Assembly: GCA_020912385.1 (NCBI GenBank)
Contig: CP087209.1
Coordinates: 1,860,001-1,924,000 of the forward strand
DNA length: 64,000 nt
From: Neofusicoccum parvum
Lineage: Eukaryota > Ascomycota > Dothideomycetes > Botryosphaeriales > Botryosphaeriaceae
Direction of reading: 5' to 3'
Within the stretch, counting starts at the first letter, position 1, and every line of letters begins with the position of its first letter. The notes beneath the pieces were generated by a model. That model saw only the letters and a list, made by a program, of their open reading frames with translations. It did no database searches and was not told the DNA's origin. The position numbers and the translations under genes are program-made. Of the stretch, positions 23,923-32,696 are shown one piece after another.

Positions 23923-25598
23923 CTATATTGGTACATCCTTCGCGTTCTCCTCCCAGAACGCGCACCGCGTCTTTAACAAACCAATGTCAGTTTGCTCAAA
24001 CGAGTCAGCCTTCACAACCCACTCCTTCCCCGTTTCAAGCTCAGGAACGCCCGCTTCTGAGCTATCAGTCAGCTTGTGAGCGTTCGGGTCTCCAGTCTGG
24101 AAAAAGCTAGCCATAGCCCCGGCCAAGCCGTCGTAGATCAAAGGCTGCGACTTCTGAACCGAATTCACTTGATTCCACTGCGAAAAGCACCGGACAGTCA
24201 GCACCGCACTGCACCAGCGAATGCTGACGGGAGAAGCACACTTACGAACTGCGTGTCACTCCCGTGCTTCGCGGGACTGATCGTATACTCCCCCAGGTAC
24301 CCGGCGCCGCCCGCCTTCGCCGCCAGCCACATGCCCGGACACGCCAGCACCGAGTCCCGAAACACCATGCCGGCGCGCACGGCGGTGGTGTTCCAGGCCG
24401 CCTCCTCCGCCTCGCCGGCGGGCGGGTACAGCCGCTCGGCGGCGGCGATCTGGGCGTCGGAGAAGGCGGGCAGGTAGCCGCGCAGCCAGGCGCGGAAGCC
24501 GGCGGCGGAGGAGTTGAAGCCGGCGGAGCCGTTGGGCTGGCCGAGGCCGCCGGGCACGAAGTTCTCGCCCTCGTGGGTGTTGAACATGGCCCACGCGACG
24601 CCGGCGTTGAGCGCGGCCGGCTGCGACAGCGGCGCGCGCAGGAACGCGCCGTCGACGACGGGCGCCCAGTTGAACGACGACGTGGTGTAGGTGTTCAGCG
24701 CGCTGACGGCCAGGCTGGCGGCGCGGATCGTCTGCACGTCGGCGGCCTTGAGGCACGCCAGCCCGTCCGCCGCCGCCGCGCAGCCCGCCCGCGCCACCAG
24801 CCCCGCGTACAGCGCCTCCGCCTCCGGCGCGTCGAACGCGTACGTCTTGGGCCAGAACGGCGAGCCGGCCAGCGCGCGCCGGAAGAGCTTTGGGGCCGTG
24901 CCGCCGCCGTTGGCCAGCGCCTGCGCGACCACGGAGCCGCCGCCGGCGGACTGGCCCTGGATCGTGACGTTGGCCGGGTCGCCGCCGAAGGCCGCGATGT
25001 GCGCGTGCACCCAGCGCAGCGCGGCGTCCTGGTCCAGCAGGCCGGCGTTGAGGTCGGCGGTGGGCGAGGCGGCGACGGCGGCGCCGGGGAGGAAGCCGAA
25101 GGCGTTGGTGCGGTAGTTGGGGTACACGATGACGAAGTCGTTGGCGTCGGCGCTGGCGTTCAGGACCGGGTACATGGGCGGCGGGATGGAGAAGGAGGCG
25201 CTGCCCTGGATGAAGCCGCCGCCGTAGAAGACGACGAGGACGGGGCGCAGGGCCGAGGGCGCGGTCCAGGGGCGTGAGTAGAGGCCGAGGTAGAGGCAGT
25301 CTTCGGAGCCGTTCACGGTGCGCTGCGGGCACATGTCGAAGGACTGGTCGGTGTCGTACGTGCCATTGGTGATGGGCGGCGGTGGCTGCGGCGCGCGGAA
25401 GCGGTTCTCGCCAGCGGTGGAGGCGCCGAAGGGGATCTTGCGGAAGTGAGAGATGTTGTACTGGGCATTGTATTTTCCCTGGAAGGTCCCATAGTCGAGC
25501 TTGACGAGAGGGTCGTCGTATGCTAACGTGCCTAGGAGGAGCGAGAGAAGCAAGACGCCGGCACGCAGGAGGAAGATGCTCCTGTTGAGGTTAGCCAT
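23923..25598 (-). CDS. Secreted type-B carboxylesterase/lipase
   Basis: Alpha/beta-hydrolase of the type-B carboxylesterase family, hydrolysing ester bonds outside the cell. Exons 25598-24246 and 24177-23923 with a 68-nt intron give 535 residues. I chose the ATG at 25598 because it is followed by Asn-Arg and a strong signal-peptide core (FLLRAGVLLLSLLLGTLA); an upstream in-frame ATG at 25670 would put 24 mostly polar residues before it. The oxyanion segment VVFYGGGFIQG and the nucleophile elbow GQSAGGGSV (Ser about 216) are present; the elbow has Gln where acetylcholinesterases have Glu. The acid is probably Glu in NTHEGENF (about 342), and the base His in AKHGSDTQF (about 443), just before the intron. 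The second exon completes the C-terminal helix (WNQVNSVQKSQPLIYDG). It is head-to-head with the alpha-galactosidase. Confidence 0.9.
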
Positions 25599-26579
25599 GT
25601 TGCAAAGCGACGCTCTTCTCGGGTCCTCAGCCGCTGATCTGGATACCTTAACTTTTATGTCTCGCAGCACGCCTGCTGCTCGGGAGATCTACACATCGTC
25701 GTCCTGCGGGGTCGGGTGCTGTTCTGTTTTTCCGCCTATGGCGAAGTGCCGGGGCGAGCCGCAGTCGTTTAGGCTGTGCTGCGTGCTTCCGTTCGGCCAC
25801 GATCACAGCGGGAGGGAGCATGCTCGATTCATGGGATTGCCAAGAGTGCCTCTGTGGGAACTGGTTGGCTTACGAAGCTCGCGTTTTGAGGCTCAAAGTG
25901 GAATCGTCCACAATTCGTCGGCGTCGAAGGACGGCGGCAGTGCCGACTTGGCTGGCAGGAAGCGAGCTGGCGGCTGTGAAGTTGGCGAGTCGGTGAACGA
26001 GGTCGGTTCGTGATTAGTCCGGACAGGCGCCTGTGTTTAAGAGAGCGGATCCGGGCACTGCACGTGGATGAAACGGGCTGGCTGTCGGGTCGCTCCCGGC
26101 GGCCTCGATCTGGTCCCTGGCGAGGCTCGAAACACGCACTGCCCGCCGCCCACCAGATTGATTGTGCCCTGATTCCAGTATTCCACACGACTCGCCGCCG
26201 CCGGAGACGCAGCGGGACGCGCTCTCCAACGGGAAGGTCGGCTCGTACTCGGCTTGGATTGCAGGCCGACCCAGCGCTCCCCGCAATCTCCCCGCATCGC
26301 CCGTCCCACAGACGCGATCACCGCCGGGGAACGCAGTTTTAGCCTTGTCTTCGCACGCCTTTAGCCCGACCAGGCCATTCCGGCGTGACCGCGCCCTGCG
26401 GCTCCAAACGCCCTCCCGCCTCCCACCGGAAGCCTCCCGCAATTGGCTTGGGGAACCACGGCCTCGTGCATCATGGGCGACCACGGGAAGCGGAGAGTGG
26501 CCCCGCCGATGTCTGGAGTAAATGCATATAAGGTGACGGGTTTATTGCTTGCCTGACGTTGGCAGATTTGGCAGCAACC
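25599..26579. promoter_or_regulatory. Shared upstream region of carboxylesterase and alpha-galactosidase
   Basis: This 981-bp divergent promoter holds a TATA-like CATATAAG at about 26525-26532, some 50 bases before the alpha-galactosidase ATG. No coding sequence is supported on either strand. The divergent layout suggests possible co-regulation of two probably secreted hydrolases, which is inference. Confidence 0.55.
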
Positions 26580-28460
26580 ATGCCTGCGACACACACCCTG
26601 TTGCAGACACTCGCGGGCGCCGCCGCCCTGAGCGGACATGCGGCAGCCGTCGTACGAACCGACGCGCCGCAGCTGGGCTGGAACTCCTACAACTACTACA
26701 GCTGCAACCCAAATGAGACCGTGCGTATCTGCAGCCCGTCCCGGTGAAACGCCCTCTGACGCCTGCCCTTAGATCATCAAAGAAAACGCACAGGGCCTCG
26801 TCGACCTCGGCTTTGCCGAAAAGGGCTACAACATCGTGACCACCGACTGCGGGTGGTCCTCGTCGAACAGGACCGCAGAGGGCAAGATCACCTGGAACTC
26901 CACTCTGTTTCCGTCCGGATTCCCGGCATTGGGCGAGTACATCCATGGACTGGGTCTGCAGATGGGGCTCTACTCAGGCGCCGGCCGGTGGCAGTGCACA
27001 ACCGATTCTGAGCACATTTTCCTGGTAGCCTCTCTCGGTAAGCAGCCGTTGTCTCCAAGAAGAACAAGAATTGACCTTTGGCCAGGCTACGAAACAGAAG
27101 ATGCTCAGACCTTTGCCGAATGGGGCGGGGACGCTTTGAAATACGACAACTGCTGGGCCAATGTGACTGAAGATAAGTATACTTTTAAAGTGGAAATGGT
27201 CTTCTTTCCATGCCATCAAACTGACGCTCCCATTACGCTTCGTGGTATACGACCCCTACGAGCCCGATCCATCCGTCCGATTTGCAAAAATGTCCGAGGC
27301 GCTCGACGCACAGGACAGGCCCATCCTCTTCCAGATCTGCCAGTGGGGCGTTGGTGAAGATCTCGGCGAGTGGGCCCCCAAAATAGGCAACTCGTGGCGC
27401 ATCTCCAACGACATCTACAACAGCTGGTCGTCCATCTGGAGAATCACCAACGAAGTGGTCCCGTACTGGAAGCACACCGGCGTCGGCAAGTATCCCGACA
27501 TGGACATGCTCATGTAAGACCCAACCGACCACCACCCCACTACCCAAACAGGAACTGACAGCACGCAGCATCGGCCTCAACGCCCTGAGCCTGGAGGAAG
27601 AGCGCTTCCACTTCACCATGTGGGCCATCAACAAATCACCCCTCACCATCGGCGCGCCCATGTCCGCCACGCTCTCCCCGCAAGCCTCGCTCGACATCAT
27701 GCTCAACGACGAGGTCCTCGCCATCAACCAGGACCCGCTCGGCGCGCAGGCCCGCCTGGTCCGCCGCTACACCGAGGAAGAGTACGACGTGTGGGCCGGC
27801 AACCTCTCGTCGTCGCGGCTCGTCGTCGCCGTGGCCAACTGGCGCAACGAGTCGCGCACACTCTCACTCGACCTGCGCACCGTCGGGGTGGCCGCGGCCG
27901 GCGGCGTGCGCGATGTCTGGGCAGCAGCCGACCTGGGCAGCGCAGACGCACCGCTCTCGCTCAGCCTAGCCGGCCACGAGGCCAAGCTGCTCGTCCTGTC
28001 CGACATCACGCCCGCCGACGACGCGCCCGTCCAGACCAGCTACGCGCCGGTGACGGCGGCCGCGCTGGCCGGCGGCGCCAGCCTGGCCGCCTGCCCGGCC
28101 GGCGAGTGCCAGCCCGTCGGCAGCAAGGCCGTCGACCTCTACCCGGGCGCCACCGCCACCTTCTCGAACGTGTCCGCCGCCGCCGCCACCGTGCTGCTCG
28201 GCCTCGACTACATCAACTACGACGTCGCGCTGCAGTCCGCCTGGTCCACCGGCACCAACACCCGCAACCTGACGATCGCCGTCAACGGCGGCCCCGCGCA
28301 GCGCTGGGCCCTGCCCATCAGCGGCGGCGACTGGTTCGAGACCGGGAGGCTGGACGTCGAGGTCGGCGGGTTCGTGGTCGGCGACGGGAATGTGGTCGTG
28401 GTGGGGGCGCCGGGCGGCGAGCCCGCGCCGGACCTGGTGGGGCTGGCGGTGTTGGAGTGA
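26580..28460 (+). CDS. GH27 alpha-galactosidase, secreted; one splice acceptor lacks AG
   Basis: Releases alpha-linked galactose from oligosaccharides or galactomannan outside the cell. Exons: 26580-26720, 26773-27037, 27086-27176, about 27238-27513, 27569-28460 (554 residues if joined this way). The signal peptide is MPATHTLLQTLAGAAALSG. The GH27 core has APQLGWNSYNYYSC, GYNIVTTDCGWS, nucleophile Asp in LKYDNC (about 155) and acid/base Asp in WRISNDIYNSW (about 222). Exon 5 carries the C-terminal beta-sandwich and an extra about 130-residue domain resembling galactose-binding/CBM35-like modules. Intron 3 has a GTATAC donor and a CTGAC branch, but the base pair at the in-phase acceptor (27236-27237) is CG; no AG occurs before 27261, and that one is out of phase. 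The gene may therefore be non-functional, splice non-canonically, or carry a sequencing error. Confidence 0.85.
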
Positions 28461-28690
28461 GGGTCTTGGTGGTGGGGGGAAACCGTTCGTTCCAGAGCAT
28501 CTCAATTTGATATGTAATGTGATTTGAGGAAATGAAAAGCATAATGGTGGCATCAAGCTCCCTCGTCCAACAGTTCGCCGTCCAAACCCAAGAAACAAAC
28601 CTCTCCTACGCGCGAGCTTAGATCGTAGTTCATGCCCTTTTGCTCAGATAGTTCCTGTAACCACGTCAAATTTCCGTTTGGTGCTTCCCC

Positions 28691-29259
28691 TCATTGCCTG
28701 AGTTTACCTGGTCTGTCTGTTGTCTGGGTCGACGCATCAGATGATTTCTCCGCACCCTTTGTCTGCACTTCCACAGGCGCCGTTCCAGACACTGTAGGCT
28801 GGATTGTGTCAGAAGATCTCGGTTGAGATGGTGGTGTTGCAGTTGTATTCTCTTGCTCTATTCTTGATGAATTCCTGGTCGTCACGCCTGAAGTAGACGT
28901 GGAATCTGTACTGGACCTCAGGCGGATGAGATGGGCTTCTGCGGCCGCTCAGTATCCTCCTCACATGCAGATTCTTTTTTAGAGAGGACAGTCTTACCGC
29001 TATTGGGAACACACAAGAAATTCTGCGAGTGGTTCCGGAAGTTGATGACCTCCATCGCCATCAGCAGCGTTGAGGAAAATGTGGCAGAGCATGCCAAGGC
29101 GAGGATGATGCCCAGTCAGAGGTTAGATTTCCTGTCAGGCGTAGGCAGGAGAGGGGCAACGCTGAGGATTATCATGGCGCTGGTGATGACGAGGCATACT
29201 GATGTGGCGATGGCGATGAGGAAGGCGATGCGCAGACGTTTGGCTTCGGGCCGAGCCAT
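28691..29259 (-). pseudogene. Small two-TM protein gene interrupted by an in-frame UGA
   Basis: Two exons, 29259-28998 and 28938-28691, are joined in phase by a 59-nt GTAAGA-CAG intron to a 170-codon frame. Codon 48 (29118-29116) is TGA. Before it lie a basic N-terminus (MARPEAKRLR) and a first hydrophobic helix (IAFLIAIATSVCLVITSAMI). After it, in the same frame, come a second helix (LGIILALACSATFSSTLLM) and EVINFRNHSQNFLC. The second exon is a Ser/Thr-rich hydrophilic tail ending PGKLRQ. The frame, intron and topology continue across the stop, so this looks like one gene with a nonsense codon or a programmed readthrough. I recognise no family. The product would be a membrane protein with both ends on the same side. 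The neighbouring alpha-galactosidase also carries a lesion. Confidence 0.55.
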
Positions 29260-30479
29260 GGTAAAGGTCGAGATCAATAAAGACAGATTCTGAAGCTGAG
29301 AGGAGCGCCGGTGGCAACATTTGTCTGCGGACCTTTTTTGAAGTGTTGTGATTAGACTGACTGATCTTAAGACAGGGTTGGGCTTGGCGGTGATGAAACC
29401 AGCCTCCTTGCCTCAGAGTCTTGGACTCTGCTGTGTCCTATTGAAAATCCGAGGAATGCGCGTGTCTGAGAGATTGCTTTCTCTGACTAGATGATGTGCT
29501 GCTGTTTCGAGTAGCATCCACCGCACTATTACGTCCCCGACTTGCAACAGGATGTCAAATGGAAAGCTGACTTTGAGGTCTCTCTAGAACAATTCAGCTA
29601 CTCTTTCCGATATTAAAGGCTTTACGAGGTAGACTTACCAGGTAAAGTGCCTTAACTACTGTGGAGTTTTCAAGACTGAAAACCGGTGTACAGAAAAAAT
29701 GAGACATGCAACCTTGAACTAACATACTTCAGGTCCCAGTTGAGGATTTGGAGACTCGGATTCACGATGAAAGACCATAGGCATAAGTATGGAGTATGAA
29801 AAGAGATAGAGGTTGATAAAGCCTGTGCAGCTACAGGTGGAAGGATCATCTATTGTGCTCTTTCAATGATGAGGATACTTGATGGGAGGAAAGGGGCTAT
29901 GGTCATTGAAAAGCCGTACGGAGGGCTTTAGTAAAGCAGGTACTTCTGTATCCCTGCGTGGATACTTCCGAATGTTAATCGGTAATGTATTGATGGGCTT
30001 GACCCTGCTTTCGTCTCTATTCCTATTAGCTTAAGAACAGGCGGCCATCATGAGTTCAAAGGGCTTGCAAAATACCTCTCAGCACATTGAGCTCACTGAA
30101 AGTGCATTGAGTTTTAACAAAATTCCTTACCACCCATTACAGCGTAGCGACTTCAGTGAAAAAGAACTGCCGTGAGCTCAATTTCCCATGCCGCCACCGC
30201 TCTTAGACTCTCAGTTCCTCGAAGACGCTTGTAGTAATAAGAAGATGTTTCTCCCCGCAGGAACGTGTAGGGACAGTGAAATATAGCACTACCAACCACA
30301 GTAGCCGCCCATGAGCAATCTTTGCGTCCCCGTACCCACGGACGACAGCACGGCGACTGAAATCCCCACCACCATCGCATCTCTAGACAACTGACATAGA
30401 CCAGCCTGGCTCGCCGTCCCTATCCTCATCTTCAAGAATCTCTGCATAAGTTAATTGCTGCGTTTACGAGTTAAACTCT
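29260..30479. other. A+T-richer intergenic region
   Basis: No gene is supported. A short minus-strand frame near 30360-30270 encodes a hydrophobic run (MVVGISVAVLSSVGTG) but stops soon after. The lower GC relative to the rest of the window is visible by eye. Confidence 0.45.
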
Positions 30480-30707
30480 TCAACGAACACGAGACATGCT
30501 AGCTTCCTGCTCAATATACAACGCTATCTCGTTTTGTGCAATCATGAAGACAGATAGCAAAATTGTGAGCAGTGAGTTTTCGGATCCGAGTTGTGGCATT
30601 GGGGACCAGATCTCCACGGTCCACGTGCAGGAGATGCCGACGCAAAGCAGTATCAGCAGGCAGATGAGGTTGCCCTTTTTGTTGCTGATATGGGTTTGGC
30701 TTGACAT
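30480..30707 (-). CDS. Hypothetical 75-residue two-TM protein
   Basis: The frame starts at ATG 30707 and ends at 30480. Sequence features: a short polar N-terminus with a Lys-Lys pair, a first hydrophobic helix (NLICLLILLCVGISCTW, about 13-29), a Pro-containing loop (WSPMPQLGSEN), a second hydrophobic helix (SLLTILLSVFMIA, about 46-58) and a charged tail (NEIALYIEQEASMSRVR). The order basic end, helix, Pro loop, helix, Glu-containing tail parallels the interrupted gene at 29259-28691 on the same strand; residue identity is low, so kinship is only a possibility. I recognise no family. A missing 3' exon is possible. Confidence 0.35.
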   Translation of the reverse strand: MSSQTHISNKKGNLICLLILLCVGISCTWTVEIWSPMPQLGSENSLLTILLSVFMIAQNEIALYIEQEASMSRVR

Positions 30708-31574
30708 TTCGGTGAGATGAAGCTCGAGTAGAACAAAAAAGAAACGGTTGTCTGTATCAAGCACGCTCAGACATCCTTTAAGGTAGCACTGGCTTGACCT
30801 GAGTCACTTGTTTGATATATGACAAGAGCTATTGTCCTTGGCAGATTTTTGCCCGCTTTGATCTCTTGGCTGTGCGTTGGCACGAGTGGGTTTTCCCCCT
30901 GAGTACACCTCGTTTGCGCAAAGAACATATTTATCTGCAGAGCCGGAGCAGTTGTGATACATGACGCTAGGAAGAGGGATTTGCCGTGTAAACCAATAAT
31001 CTACCCCATCTGATCATACAGAGGGGTGAGTCTTAGGGGTAGAAGGATAACTAGAGACGCCGGCCGATGTAGAAATACTTCTTCGTCGTGATGGAAAAGA
31101 GTTTCGAGCGGATTCGAACCGGTGATCCCAAGTAAAGCCGTAGCTCTACGGACACAGGGATTGCCCGTTACCAAGGAAGCTCTGTCCGGATACCAGGGTT
31201 GTGAGTAGCATGTCGGACTAGAACAGTCGAATTGGACCCAAAGGATCATGGACTCTGATAATGCAGCGCTATGCCCCCAAAATAGCCTTCAGTATCGAAC
31301 GGTCTGATCATAAGCTTGTCGGAGACGTTGTTCTAGATGCATAGCCGGGTATTTTATGTCGTTAGAGGCCTGGAGCGCATCACTGGTGTGCCTCGGTAAG
31401 TTCCTAGATGAGGAGATGCCTGGCAGCCTGCGGGAGTCTCGCCCGGAGATCAGTTTTTAAATATGTCGATTCAGGCTACGGATTGCTTCAATCAGCCAAA
31501 TGTACGAGCATAAGACATCATGCTCAACTCACCCGCATCTGTCCCATCAGCAGCATTGAACCCCTCGACCTCCC
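30708..31574. other. A+T-richer intergenic region with tRNA-like element
   Basis: No protein gene is supported. The only feature I see is the tRNA-like element at about 31099-31182. Confidence 0.45.
31099..31182 (-). other. Degenerate tRNA-like element with a perfect B box
   Basis: On the minus strand GGTTCGAATCC (31120-31110) is an exact Pol III B box. The ends GAGCTTC and GAAACTC could form a seven-pair acceptor stem with one mismatch. The D and T arms are imperfect, and the centre contains an inverted repeat CCGTAG-AG-CTACGG that does not fit an anticodon arm. I could not assign an anticodon. It may be a decayed tRNA or a tRNA-derived repeat. Confidence 0.3.
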
Positions 31575-31682
31575 TCAGCGTCTCCGACAGCATTTGAAAA
31601 GTATGATGACCAAGACGAGAATCAGGACCGCGAGCAACGCTGCCGAGATGTTGATAAGCATGAGCTTGACCTCATCGGTCAT
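31575..31682 (-). CDS. Possible 35-residue single-TM miniprotein
   Basis: The short frame begins with MTDEVKLMLINIS, continues as a strongly hydrophobic helix (AALLAVLILVLVIILF) and ends in a basic cysteine tail (KCCRRR) before TGA. The layout, with acids before and Arg/Lys/Cys after the helix, fits a type III single-span peptide and is unlikely for random non-coding DNA, but expression cannot be judged and it could instead be the last exon of a spliced gene. It lies on the same strand as the two small membrane-protein frames at 28.7-30.7 kb. Confidence 0.3.
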   Translation of the reverse strand: MTDEVKLMLINISAALLAVLILVLVIILFKCCRRR

Positions 31683-32696
31683 CTCCCGCCGGTGTAGGCC
31701 ATGTAACGAGGGGGGTGGCATAATCCGACTGCGTTTCCAAAAGTGGTTGAGATGTCAGGATAGCAAAGAAGCGCGGAAGTCTTGCAACGAGGTAGAGATG
31801 ATGATGTAACAGAGTTTTCCCGTTCTCCGCACAGCAAATCCCTGACGTGGCAACGTCAGCTTTTCCAGGCCTTCTTAAACTTTGCGTGTAAGACAGACAC
31901 GACAAGAAAGGGATACCATTCTTGGCAAAGCCGAGTGGATGGCAGAAACCCTGAAGAAACTCTTTCGGCGCTCCTTGCTTTGGCAGCCTTGGTTGGTACG
32001 CCTGGGAAAATAGAGTTTGGAGAACGTCCTCACCGCAAACCCCCTGTCTGTTGATCTGCTTCCTTTCTTGGCTGGTGTCACTGTCAAGCATTCTCCAAAG
32101 GCTCGGCCCGCCACCCGCAACTGCAGTTGCGGGTGGGTTCAAGGCTGCAGCAGAATCTTGGTAATCTCACGCAGACACCCGAGATGATGCACACGGGGAT
32201 CTGTGGGTGGGTAGGCAGGGGGATGGGATCACTCTGAGGGTGACCCCAGCATCTCTGGCCGTACGTGGTAATGAAATGCAACCCATGCAGTGATCGAAAA
32301 TACTCGGCCGCGATTAACGCAGAAGGCGATTTGAGATACCCATAAATGTTGTTGTTATTAAGTTGTTCATCTACTGCACAACGGCGGAGCCATGCATGGC
32401 TGTTTTCTTCAGCCGCCTCGTGTTGGTTTATTTCCCTCTGTGGTAGGTACTGCGATGCCGCACCTTTTTCCAGGTGTGCCGTTGATACACATGCTCTTTA
32501 GGGCAAGCTCAGCTGCGGCTAAAACCTCAGCATCAGCTGCGGCTAAAACCACAGCTTTTGGCGCACGCCCTGGCCGAAGCCTTCATTACTGGCGTGCGCC
32601 TGGCGGCAGCAGCGGCATCCTATTAAGCGCCAATCGACGCGCCTTGTTCAGCACATGCGAACAGTGTCTGTGGCTGGTAGTTGATCGTGAATCACT
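31683..32696. other. Intergenic region downstream of the EST1-like gene
   Basis: Overlapping frames on both strands lack domains. An 18-bp direct repeat lies at 32509-32550. Otherwise I see nothing. Confidence 0.45.
32509..32550. repeat. Two-copy 18-bp direct repeat, 24-bp period
   Basis: TCAGCTGCGGCTAAAACC occurs at 32509-32526 and again at 32533-32550, separated by six bases. Confidence 0.8.

Noticed and set aside
24256..25332. 358-codon minus frame and 337-codon plus frame over the carboxylesterase
   Set aside because: They are shadows of the GC-rich carboxylesterase exon, rich in Arg/Gly/Pro/Ala.
27620..28510. 296-codon plus frame over GH27 exon 5
   Set aside because: This is an Arg-rich shadow in another frame of the real exon.
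31672..32142. 156-codon minus frame
   Set aside because: No domain, no conserved-looking blocks, and overlapping open frames on the plus strand.
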